DNA of 29,946 nt from an uncultured Alphaproteobacteria bacterium (GTDB taxonomy: Bacteria; Pseudomonadota; Alphaproteobacteria; CAAHEQ01; UBA3637), in assembly GCA_944391545.1 (NCBI GenBank), contig CALXTZ010000002.1, positions 1-29,946 of the forward strand. The letters run 5' to 3'. The notes beneath the pieces are model-generated. The model was not told the DNA's origin. It saw only the letters and a list, made by a program, of their open reading frames with translations, and searched no databases. Of the stretch, positions 23,618 through 29,946 are shown in pieces. The position numbers were made by a program, and so were the translations under genes. Positions within the stretch are counted from its first letter, which is position 1; each line of letters starts with the position of its first letter.

Positions 23618-24448
23618 CTATGCCGTTTTCGCCGTTGTTCCGCGATAATACATAATTTGCGCATCCGGCGGCAATGCACTGTTCAATTCAATTTCCGTCC
23701 GACGCGGGTTTTCCAATTTGTCAATGGCATTCAGACCCACCAAGCACACTTGATTGAGCTGTAATTCTTTTTGAGCATCTCTTTGCAACTTCGACGCCAA
23801 AGGCAAAAATACGACGTATGCCGACAAAGCCCCGTAAAATGTCGTAATCAAAGCAACCGACATCGACGGCCCGATGGTGGTCGGATCCGATAAATTCGAC
23901 AACATCTGTACCAACCCGATTAATGTCCCGATCAATCCCATTGCGGGAGCGATTTCTCCGGCTTTATTCAAAACGGCCGCCGCATTCATCCGAGCCGCAT
24001 AAGCCGACATCATCCGTCGCTTCATCAATTCCTGGCAATCCGCCCCGCTCATCCCGTCAATTAAACAGGACACCCCTTCTTTTAAAAACGGAATGGTTCG
24101 AATTTGATCCAAATAGGTTTGTTGTAATTGCAAAATACCGCTGGTATAGGCGATTTCCGACCCTTTGATGATTTGAACGGCCACATTTTGAACGGCTCTT
24201 TCCCGGCGAATAAGCAAGCCTAAAACAATCCAAACCGTTTTGCCCAAATCTGCCAATGAAAAACTGGCCAAGCAAGCAAAAAACGTTCCTCCGAAAACAA
24301 TCAACAAAGACGGTTTGTTCATAAATGATGAAAAAGAACCGCCCATCATCATGGCTGCCCCGATAAAAAGAAAAGCGCCGGTTAATCCGATTAAAACCGA
24401 CGGATCCAAAAAAGACAACCGATTAGCAAAAATGCGCGTTTTTTTCAT
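23618..24448 (-). CDS. motA: Flagellar motor stator protein MotA
   Basis: MotA forms the pentameric channel part of the stator and transmits torque to FliG. The 276-residue protein has four hydrophobic helices: two near 18-60, then PAMGLIGTLIGLVQML (about 167-182) and MSVALITTFYGALSAYVVFLPLA (about 196-218). A cytoplasmic loop lies between pairs 2 and 3. The APAMG proline and FLPLA motifs are the conserved channel segments. It resembles the PomA/MotA long family. SD AGGGGGG is strong. No motB gene is next to it, which is unusual because motA and motB are normally adjacent, so MotB must be elsewhere. Confidence 0.92.
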   Translation of the reverse strand: MKKTRIFANRLSFLDPSVLIGLTGAFLFIGAAMMMGGSFSSFMNKPSLLIVFGGTFFACLASFSLADLGKTVWIVLGLLIRRERAVQNVAVQIIKGSEIAYTSGILQLQQTYLDQIRTIPFLKEGVSCLIDGMSGADCQELMKRRMMSAYAARMNAAAVLNKAGEIAPAMGLIGTLIGLVQMLSNLSDPTTIGPSMSVALITTFYGALSAYVVFLPLASKLQRDAQKELQLNQVCLVGLNAIDKLENPRRTEIELNSALPPDAQIMYYRGTTAKTA

Positions 24449-24461
24449 GTGTCCCCCCTTG

Positions 24462-24779
24462 TCAAGCCTTGACGATTTCTGTCATCGTAATGCCCAATCG
24501 ATCGCCTTGAGAAACCAACTCGCCTTTGGCAATCAACCGATTGTTGACATAAATATCGATGCTGTCCCCCACATGCTTATCCAGTTCAATCACGGCACCC
24601 GGCCCTAACTTCAACAATTCATGAATCGGCATAACCGTTTTGCCTAACACCGCCGTCACCGAAACAGGCACATCATACAAAGGTTCCAACACACTTTCTT
24701 CTTTTTGTACGGCGCTTTTGCCCGCTTCAATTGTTTTTTCGGCTAATTTTAAAAATTCTGCTTTTTGTTTTTCATTCAT
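24462..24779 (-). CDS. fliN: Flagellar motor switch protein FliN
   Basis: The 105-residue protein consists of a short charged N-terminal helix and one SpoA domain (about 38-103): VPVSVTAVLGKTVMPIHELL, GPGAVIELDKHVGDSIDIYV, LIAKGELVSQGDRLGITMTEIV. FliN forms the base of the C-ring and helps dock the export apparatus. It starts 11 bases after the fliG stop. In Caulobacter and many other alphaproteobacteria a fliH gene stands between fliG and fliN; it is missing here. FliM, the CheY-P receptor, is not in the window. Confidence 0.93.
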   Translation of the reverse strand: MNEKQKAEFLKLAEKTIEAGKSAVQKEESVLEPLYDVPVSVTAVLGKTVMPIHELLKLGPGAVIELDKHVGDSIDIYVNNRLIAKGELVSQGDRLGITMTEIVKA

Positions 24780-24789
24780 GTTGATTGTC

Positions 24790-25809
24790 CTATTCTACCA
24801 TTTCTTCAACTTCTTGCGTTCCCGGAATGAGAATATCGCCTTGAACCGCCAATTCTTTGGCCTTCAGAACGATATCCGATTGCGCTTTATCCACATCCCG
24901 AAGCCGAACGGCTCCCATCGCTTCCATGTCTTCGGCCAACATAATCCGAGCCCGCTCGGACATATTCCGCATAATGGCGTTTTTAACCTGCTCCGAAGCC
25001 CCTTTTAACGCCAACGCGACCTGACCCCGTTCCGTATGACGCAAAACCATTTGGATGGATTGGTCATCCAGCCGCATCAAATCTTCAAACGTAAACATCA
25101 AAGACCTGACTTGTTCGGCCACTTCTCGATTGCGTTCAAACAAAGCCGTCATCAGCCGGTTTTCGGTTCCGCGATCTAAATTATTGAAAATCTCCGCCAC
25201 CCGTTCGGGACCGTCTTGCGCTTCGCTTTGCGTCAAAGACGACATAAAGTCCGTTCGAAGCGTTTGTTCAATGCTTTCAAGCACATCTTTTTGCACATTT
25301 TCCAACCGCATCAGGCGCATGATTACGTCGGTGGCAAAAGCCTCGGGCAGATAAGCCATCACTTTGGCAACAAACGTCGGACTTAACCGTGATAAAATCA
25401 CAGCAACCGTCTGCGGATACTCATTTTTTAAATAAGCCGCAACCACTTCTTCGTTAACGTTTTCCAACTTGTCCCACATCGTGCGGCCGGCCGGCCCTTG
25501 AATTTCATCCAAAATTTCTTTTTGCCGAGAATCTGGTAATACTTTTTGAAGCAGTTTTTCCGTTCCTTCAAAACTGCCCATCAATGTCACGGGCGTTTCC
25601 AGGTTTTTAGAAAATTCTTCCAAGACCTGCTGCGTCACATCACTGCCGACTTTGCCGAGCCCCGCCATTGCAATGGAAATTTCGCGGATTTCATCGTCAT
25701 CCATTTGCGTAAAAATCTTTTGAATCGCATCTTCGCCCACAGCCAAAAGAAAAATCGCAATTTTTTGATGCCCGGTCAGGTTTTTATACGTCAAAGGCGT
25801 TTCAACCAT
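24790..25809 (-). CDS. fliG: Flagellar motor switch protein FliG
   Basis: FliG sits on the MS ring and receives torque from MotA. The 339-residue length is normal. The N-terminal domain (about 10-110) is the FliF-binding part. The middle domain contains NEYPQTVAVILSRL (about 129-142), the EHPQ-type FliM-binding motif with Tyr for His. The C-terminal domain (about 225-330) carries the charged torque helix (MFTFEDLMRLDDQSIQ, and RGQVALALKGA). The tail is acidic. It overlaps the fliF stop by eight bases with a strong SD (GGAGG) within fliF, showing tight coupling. Confidence 0.95.
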   Translation of the reverse strand: MVETPLTYKNLTGHQKIAIFLLAVGEDAIQKIFTQMDDDEIREISIAMAGLGKVGSDVTQQVLEEFSKNLETPVTLMGSFEGTEKLLQKVLPDSRQKEILDEIQGPAGRTMWDKLENVNEEVVAAYLKNEYPQTVAVILSRLSPTFVAKVMAYLPEAFATDVIMRLMRLENVQKDVLESIEQTLRTDFMSSLTQSEAQDGPERVAEIFNNLDRGTENRLMTALFERNREVAEQVRSLMFTFEDLMRLDDQSIQMVLRHTERGQVALALKGASEQVKNAIMRNMSERARIMLAEDMEAMGAVRLRDVDKAQSDIVLKAKELAVQGDILIPGTQEVEEMVE

Positions 25810-26692
25810 CGGAAACCTCCTCGCCGCCCTGATACAGCCATGATCGAATAACCGTTACCGCATCTTGCGGATTTTGGTTAATGCGGTCATGAACCTGTTT
25901 TAAAATCGGCACGGCATCATCGGGCGTTTCTTGGGAAGAGGCTGCCCGCATCCGAGCCGTTTTTTCAGGCTGTGCAAAATCCGGCATCGGCGCCGAAACA
26001 TGCGGAACCGGCCGAAAACTTTTATACAAAATAAAGACAATCGCCGCCAACAAGGCCAGAATCAAAAACGCAAACTCCAAGACCCGGACAAGCGGCCCGT
26101 TTAAAGCCGTTTGCCATGCGCTTTCTTTAAAGGAAGCCGTCATGATTTCAATTTGATCTCCACGCGCCGCATCAAATCCGACAGCCGTTTGAACCAATGC
26201 CTGCAATCGTGGCAAAACCGTCGGCGGCACAGATGAATCAACCAACACGGCAACCGACATTTTTGATACAAATCCGCCTTTTTGGGTTTGCCGTGTGACT
26301 CTTTTAGAAAAAGCATAAACCGTTTCTTCCTGCGCACCGTTGATTTTGGAAGAAGCAACAACGGGCATATCCGGGTCAATGACTTCATTATTGACGCTGT
26401 TTTGATTAAAATTCAAATCCGCCCGAACGGAAACGCTGACATGACCGGGGCCGACCACTTTTTCAAGTAACGTTTGAACCTGATGAGCCAAACGCGTTTC
26501 ATATGTTTGGCGAACTTCTTCATAGACTAAAGGAGAAGAATCCGCATCTATATCTGCTATATCATTGGCAACAACGGGAAAAGGCAATAAAAGCATGCCA
26601 AACAAGCCTGCCGCGAAACAAAAGGCCGGCAAGAATAAAGTCATTCTGCTTTTCATACGGTTTAAAACCACGCTTTTCAATCCTCTTCCCAA
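25802..26692 (-). CDS. fliF: Shortened FliF-like MS-ring protein
   Basis: FliF normally has about 530-570 residues; this one has about 296. The start is uncertain: TTG 26692 has AAAGGAG eight bases upstream, while ATG 26656 lacks an SD. A hydrophobic segment (about 17-42, possible signal peptide with VVA|ND) is followed by a FliF_C/RBM3-type region: YETRLAHQVQTLLEKVVGPG, VSVRADLNFNQ, VIDPDMPVV, then SVAVLVD and LVQTAVGFDAARGDQIEI. A second membrane helix follows (about 201-224), then a cytoplasmic tail ending NPQDAVTVIRSWL, the FliG-binding segment. The YscJ-like RBM1 and RBM2 domains are absent and the beta-collar is much reduced. There is no upstream gene on this strand that could encode them; rluD lies divergently. 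The reading frame is intact, so this is not a recent break. Confidence 0.75.
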   Translation of the reverse strand: MGRGLKSVVLNRMKSRMTLFLPAFCFAAGLFGMLLLPFPVVANDIADIDADSSPLVYEEVRQTYETRLAHQVQTLLEKVVGPGHVSVSVRADLNFNQNSVNNEVIDPDMPVVASSKINGAQEETVYAFSKRVTRQTQKGGFVSKMSVAVLVDSSVPPTVLPRLQALVQTAVGFDAARGDQIEIMTASFKESAWQTALNGPLVRVLEFAFLILALLAAIVFILYKSFRPVPHVSAPMPDFAQPEKTARMRAASSQETPDDAVPILKQVHDRINQNPQDAVTVIRSWLYQGGEEVSDG

Positions 26693-26796
26693 AAGATTTG
26701 CTCCTTTATTATGCAAAGGCAATAGTGAATTTTTAGTTAAAACATCCGAAAAATTTACCCTTTGCCAAACCGGCCGAAATATGCTAAAAGCAAATC

Positions 26797-27726
26797 ATGA
26801 CAAACACTTTCAAAACACGCCCTGTCACACCGGCGGAACAGGGATTACGGGTTGATAAATTTCTGGCCGGCGCAACGGATTTTTCAAGAACGCGGATCGG
26901 CGCCTTGCTGACGCAGGGATTTGTGACACCTGCACTGCCTGCGGATGCCAAAGTCACAACCGGCCAAGTTTTTGAAATCACACAACCGCCGGCGGAACCG
27001 GCTGATCCGTTGCCCGAAAAAATAAAGCTCGATATTTTATATGAAGACGCCGACTTAATCGTCATTAACAAACCGGCCGGCATGGTCGTTCATCCGGGTG
27101 CCGGTAATACCAGCGGTACATTAGTCAATGCTTTGTTGGCGCATTGCGGTGATTCTTTATCCGGCATCGGCGGCGTCAAACGCCCCGGCATCGTTCATCG
27201 AATTGACAAAGATACCAGCGGCGTTTTGGTTATTGCCAAAAATGATTTCACGCATCAAGCTTTATCTGAACAATTTGCCGTGCATAGCATCAAACGGATT
27301 TATCAGGCTTTTGTCTACGGCGTGCCACCCGTTTCCGGAACCATACGCGGCAATATCGGGCGCAGTCCCGTCAATCGTCAGAAAATGGCCATTGTTGCTA
27401 CGGGTGGAAAACCGGCCGTCACGCATTATCATGTGGTCAAGCCGTTGTTTAACGGAAAAGCCTGTTGGATTGAATGTCAATTGGAAACCGGACGCACGCA
27501 TCAAATCCGGGTTCACATGACGTCCATCAAACATCCTTTGCTCGGTGATGCTGTTTACGGATCCGCACCGAAAGGAACGCCCGAAATTTTACGGCTTTTC
27601 CCGCGTCAGGCATTGCATGCCGGTTTTTTAAGTTTTATTCACCCGCGTTTTCAACGAGAAGTTTCATTCTCTGCGCCGATGCCGCAGGATATGGATTTAC
27701 TTATCCAAGCGTCCGACGTTTATTAA
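26797..27726 (+). CDS. rluD: Ribosomal large subunit pseudouridine synthase RluD-like
   Basis: The 309-residue protein has an N-terminal S4 RNA-binding domain (about 15-75) and the RluA-family catalytic domain. The signature HRIDKDTSG lies at 134-142, with catalytic Asp137. Others are INKPAGMVVHPGAGN (about 90-104) and ETGRTHQIRVHM (about 230-241). RluD modifies U1911/1915/1917 in helix 69 of 23S rRNA. RluC/RluA-type specificity cannot be excluded from sequence alone. It is transcribed divergently from fliF, with a ~100-base gap. Its stop codon overlaps the stop of the convergent gene by four bases with no terminator between. Confidence 0.92.
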   Translation: MTNTFKTRPVTPAEQGLRVDKFLAGATDFSRTRIGALLTQGFVTPALPADAKVTTGQVFEITQPPAEPADPLPEKIKLDILYEDADLIVINKPAGMVVHPGAGNTSGTLVNALLAHCGDSLSGIGGVKRPGIVHRIDKDTSGVLVIAKNDFTHQALSEQFAVHSIKRIYQAFVYGVPPVSGTIRGNIGRSPVNRQKMAIVATGGKPAVTHYHVVKPLFNGKACWIECQLETGRTHQIRVHMTSIKHPLLGDAVYGSAPKGTPEILRLFPRQALHAGFLSFIHPRFQREVSFSAPMPQDMDLLIQASDVY

Positions 27727-28535
27727 TCTTTGGTGTGCTCGTTGTTCTGCGGCAAGTTCTTTTTTTGAGTCGAAATAACCGGCAAATCAAACGTATATTC
27801 GTTGCCGACCTGTTGAAGCATTTCACGCATCAACGGCCGTTCTTGTTCCAACGCTCTTTGCGCCTGATGAAGCCGCTTGCTCCATTTATCATACCCGTAT
27901 CGAACACGCACATGAGCATCCACTTTTGCCGTAATGGCGCTGACGGCACAAAGTCCGAACAGAACGCTCCCCAAAACCGGCGCCGAGACAAAGCCGGAAG
28001 CCAGCATCGTTAATCCGGCCAACGCCACTTCTTCTTTAACACCGCGTTTCAAATTCCACACATTTTCGCGCAACGTCAACCGCGTCCCTTCCACGCGCGT
28101 ATCATCCTGCCACGTGATTTCTTCGTCCAATTGATCTATCAACACCGCCATTTTTTCCCGATGAGACGAAGCTTGTTTCAACGCTTTTTTCTGCATCTGA
28201 TAACGACGTGCGTTTTGTTCTTTTTGAAACCAAGATTCCGGATTCAATCGATTAAATAAATTCAGTTGTTTTTGAGCCGCCGGAACCTGTTCAAATTGAA
28301 CCCATGCCGCATGCAAAAGCATCCCCGTTACGGCCAACGAAGGCAACAAAGCCGGCGGTGCCAACACACCGCACACGACGGCACCCGCCGCGACGAAAGC
28401 CATGAGAACGGCGTGATTTTCGGCCTCTTTCATCCGCGCAAGATAACTGTCCCGTTTCAATTCGGCATAACGGACTTTTTCATCGGATGTCAAAACACGC
28501 TTCGCCGCTAAATCCAAATGTTCCGGTGTTAACAT
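27723..28535 (-). CDS. Hypothetical membrane protein
   Basis: I do not recognise this 270-residue protein. It has a charged N-terminal helix (about 1-40) and two hydrophobic helices at about 42-75 (VLMAFVAAGAVVCGVLAPPALL, in the span). A long Gln/Lys/Glu-rich helical part (about 80-145) that may be coiled-coil follows. A second hydrophobic pair lies at about 168-200, and a further helical, Gln/Arg-rich tail ends in a soluble stretch. The pattern of two membrane hairpins separated by a cytoplasmic coiled-coil suggests an envelope scaffold; no function can be stated. It starts one base after the stop of the gene upstream (28537-29379), so the two form an operon. Confidence 0.7.
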   Translation of the reverse strand: MLTPEHLDLAAKRVLTSDEKVRYAELKRDSYLARMKEAENHAVLMAFVAAGAVVCGVLAPPALLPSLAVTGMLLHAAWVQFEQVPAAQKQLNLFNRLNPESWFQKEQNARRYQMQKKALKQASSHREKMAVLIDQLDEEITWQDDTRVEGTRLTLRENVWNLKRGVKEEVALAGLTMLASGFVSAPVLGSVLFGLCAVSAITAKVDAHVRVRYGYDKWSKRLHQAQRALEQERPLMREMLQQVGNEYTFDLPVISTQKKNLPQNNEHTKD

Positions 28536-28536
28536 C

Positions 28537-29379
28537 TTATCGACCTTTTCCGATTGTAATATTCAACAAAGGAACGTCTTTGGTCAGGACATAAGCCGAT
28601 TTTTTCGGCGCTTTCGTTTGATCAGGTTTCTGCGGCGCCGTTTCTAATGCCGTTTGGGTGGAAATACTGACACGCGTTACTTTATCCGACTCTTTTATGT
28701 TATGATAATCCGTCGGCTTTCCGTCTCGCCCCGGTTGACGCGGTAAATCCCGCCGTTCAATGCGATCTCCTTCCAACGGATGCGTTTTCAGATAATACCA
28801 ATCTTTGGCATGCGTCTTAAACCCGGGACCGAACGCCCGATATGATTTATATCCCGCATAGGCAATTCCACCGGCCATCAACCACGGAATACCACCATAC
28901 GCGATAAAACTTAACGCCGCTCCGAACAGAACCGTCCCGACGGCCGCACCGGCATAGGCTGCCGTTTTCATTAAGCTTTTACCGATGGTATCTTTTGTTT
29001 TCATGGTCTTAAAGACTTCATTTTGGGATTCTTTGTGATATGCGCGCGGATCTTTACGACGCAAAAACGTCTGCCCCAGCGTTCCCATCTTTTGAATACT
29101 AGTCGACCACCACGGAGCAAAAGCCGCCGTTCCTGCGCCGTACGCAATCAGCATCGCAATCGATCCCCCGATTGGTCCGGAACCGAACATAGCCGTTGTC
29201 AAAGCACCTGCCGCCAACGACGCCACAGCCATAACACAAACTTTACCGGATAACTTTAACGCTTCAACCGCTATCCGTTTTTTCAAATCCGCCGCCGTCA
29301 GGTTTTCAAGAGGAACTTCTTCCTTTTGGGCTGCTTTTTGGGAAAGTGTTTTTTCTGTTTGAGGATGTTCAACTGCCAT
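28537..29379 (-). CDS. Hypothetical glycine/alanine-rich membrane protein
   Basis: The 280-residue product is not recognised. Residues 1-42 are charged and soluble. Two Ala/Gly-rich membrane segments follow (about 45-62 and 68-90, with TAMFGSGPIGGSIAMLIAYG in the span). A basic loop (FLRRKDPRAYHKESQ) comes next, then another hydrophobic pair (about 137-175, ending with WLMAGGIAYAGYKSYRAFG). The last ~95 residues are hydrophilic and Lys/Pro-rich. The topology resembles that of its operon partner (two hairpins with long cytoplasmic parts). SD AAAGGCGG is well placed, and a good promoter lies 25-53 bases upstream. The two may form a complex; this is inference from adjacency and topology. Confidence 0.7.
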   Translation of the reverse strand: MAVEHPQTEKTLSQKAAQKEEVPLENLTAADLKKRIAVEALKLSGKVCVMAVASLAAGALTTAMFGSGPIGGSIAMLIAYGAGTAAFAPWWSTSIQKMGTLGQTFLRRKDPRAYHKESQNEVFKTMKTKDTIGKSLMKTAAYAGAAVGTVLFGAALSFIAYGGIPWLMAGGIAYAGYKSYRAFGPGFKTHAKDWYYLKTHPLEGDRIERRDLPRQPGRDGKPTDYHNIKESDKVTRVSISTQTALETAPQKPDQTKAPKKSAYVLTKDVPLLNITIGKGR

Positions 29380-29403
29380 GTTTTGCCGCCTTTCAATTTT
29401 TTT

Positions 29404-29432
29404 ATTTTACGCGACAAAAGCCGTTTTGTCAA
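29404..29432 (-). promoter_or_regulatory. Promoter of the two membrane-protein genes, overlapped by an inverted repeat
   Basis: On the minus strand: TTGACA (29427-29432), a 17-base spacer, TAAAAT (29404-29409). The inverted repeat GACAAAA (29413-29419) / TTTTGTC (29424-29430) covers most of the spacer and part of the -35 box, so it may be an operator. Confidence 0.65.
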
Positions 29433-29535
29433 TTATTTTCATACAGTTGAAGACATCTTTATTCTGAACCGACTTCCGTCGGCGCATGCCTTTTATTCCA
29501 TCGCATAATTGAAAACAATCGCCTCGTTTGGATTG

Positions 29536-29631
29536 CTACACCTGCTCCGGTGTCTGCAACGTTTTATAACTGTATTTAACACCCGATAAATTGTTTTTCA
29601 AAATTTCACATGCTGTTTCATAATGGGTCAT
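29536..29631 (-). CDS. Possible 31-residue peptide
   Basis: ATG at 29631 with AAAGG nine bases upstream gives MTHYETACEILKNN followed by LSGVKYSYKTLQTPEQV and a TAG. Another minus-strand frame stays open beyond this stop to about 29476 (ending RHAPTEVGSE), so the short frame may be the front part of a frameshifted gene. No family is recognised. Confidence 0.3.
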   Translation of the reverse strand: MTHYETACEILKNNLSGVKYSYKTLQTPEQV

Positions 29632-29719
29632 CGGAAGGGCCTTTCTTATCTCTTAAATATTTTACCAGCGCCAAAATTCTTTGCTTCAATAAAAATAATC
29701 ATAATTTGTAAAAAAATTG

Positions 29720-29747
29720 TTGACATCCCCTGTGTTCTCGTTATAAT
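29720..29747 (+). promoter_or_regulatory. Consensus sigma-70 promoter in the AT-rich right end
   Basis: TTGACA (29720-29725), a 16-base spacer, TATAAT (29742-29747). Both hexamers are perfect. No gene with an SD starts shortly after it. A long inverted repeat and, about 165 bases on, a poly-C tract follow. Confidence 0.65.
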
Positions 29748-29754
29748 TACAAAT

Positions 29755-29826
29755 GAACCGAGCAAATAAATTATAAATTGTATTTTTCTGCATTCCAAAA
29801 AACTTTTTATAATTAATGCCCGGTTC
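29755..29826 (+). repeat. Long imperfect inverted repeat
   Basis: GAACCGAGCAAATAAATTATAA (written in two parts: GAACCGAGCA at 29755-29764, AATAAATTATAA to 29776) pairs with TTATAATTAATGCCCGGTTC (29807-29826) apart from a two-base offset and one G/A difference. The loop is about 30 bases. It begins eight bases after the consensus -10 box, i.e. at the transcription start. Confidence 0.6.
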
Positions 29827-29913
29827 ACCCTTTTTAAAAAAGCTTTCATTCTCCTTTCACGAAACGCTTCAAAAATATTTTAGAAATTATTTTTTTTTAT
29901 TTACAACCAAGTT

Positions 29914-29922
29914 CCCCCCCCC
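29914..29922 (+). repeat. Homopolymer tract C9 at the right edge
   Basis: Nine C in the context AAGTT-C9-ACCAAAAAAAG. This resembles ACCACCAGAAAG after the C12 tract of the Cys-rich gene. A frame from ATG 29816 passes through it as TTKFPPPPKKVLE and stops at 29944. Frames with another C count remain open to the window end. Confidence 0.85.
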
Positions 29923-29946
29923 ACCAAAAAAAGTATTGGAGTAATT

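Larger units (their letters stand above)
29433..29946. other. AT-rich, largely non-coding right end
   Basis: Apart from the possible 31-residue peptide, the consensus promoter, the inverted repeat and the C9 tract, I see no convincing gene. The composition becomes much more AT-rich from about 29640. That matches the surroundings of the Cys-rich genes and may mark the upstream region of another such gene beyond the window. Confidence 0.5.

Noticed and set aside
29646..29849. Minus-strand frame of 67 codons with hydrophobic stretches
   Set aside because: AGGAG is only one base from the ATG, the frame spans the long inverted repeat, and the composition is typical of AT-rich non-coding DNA.
1..29946. 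CRISPR arrays, insertion sequences, phage genes, rRNA genes
   Set aside because: No direct-repeat and spacer pattern, transposase-like frame, phage structural gene or rRNA-like stretch was seen.

Overview
The window reads as a chromosomal segment of an alphaproteobacterium with moderate GC. The evidence is a CtrA-type cell-cycle regulator with a TTAA-N7-TTAA box in front of it, the order ffh-rpsP-rimM-trmD-rplS, an RpoH heat-shock sigma factor, the short alphaproteobacterial HprK with EIIA-Man and HPr, and paired degenerate EAL proteins of a kind I associate with Rhodospirillales. The Cys-rich proteins with a G|RSMIEMLAVLAIIGVLS prepilin-type N-terminus resemble proteins of uncultured, often host-associated Rhodospirillales-like lineages. 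That last placement is inference.

Layout. 1-1604: the 3' part of a Cys-rich pilin-like surface protein gene entering from the left edge. 1.6-5.3 kb: SRP/ribosome operon ffh-rpsP-rimM-trmD-rplS, closed by a strong terminator. 5.3-5.5 kb: an orphan promoter, start codon and C12 tract with no intact gene behind it. 5.5-6.6 kb (minus strand): ctrA and a DUF3175-like small gene. 6.7-6.9 kb: rpmG (L33). 6.95-9.15 kb: a complete Cys-rich prepilin-like gene with a C12 tract in its 13th reading-frame codon region. 9.2-11.0 kb: a Bax-inhibitor-1 family membrane protein and rpoH. 11.0-13.6 kb (minus): tRNA-Arg(CCU) followed at once by two paralogous degenerate EAL proteins. 13.6-14.8 kb: hprK, EIIA-Man and HPr, a regulatory PTS set. 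14.85-19.1 kb: batA, a batB/batC fusion, batD and a small ORF. 19.1-21.7 kb (minus): secA. 21.8-26.7 kb (minus): short fliF, fliG, fliN, motA, flhF, flhG. 26.8-27.7 kb: rluD. 27.7-29.4 kb (minus): two unrecognised membrane proteins. 29.4-29.95 kb: AT-rich, mostly non-coding, ending in a third poly-C tract.

The most interesting system is the family of Cys-rich prepilin-like proteins behind a promoter, start codon and poly-C module. In the intact copy, 12 C keeps the frame open, while 11 or 13 C each hit a stop codon within about 20 bases. That is the design of a slipped-strand phase-variation switch. A second C12 tract sits in a matching module without a gene, and a third tract lies at the right edge. 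The second notable item is a flagellar motor/switch cluster whose FliF keeps only the RBM3-like domain, the second membrane helix and the FliG-binding tail. No fliH, export, rod or hook gene is next to it.

Limits: functions are called from motifs and family memory, and no search or folding was run. Promoters and terminators are pattern matches.
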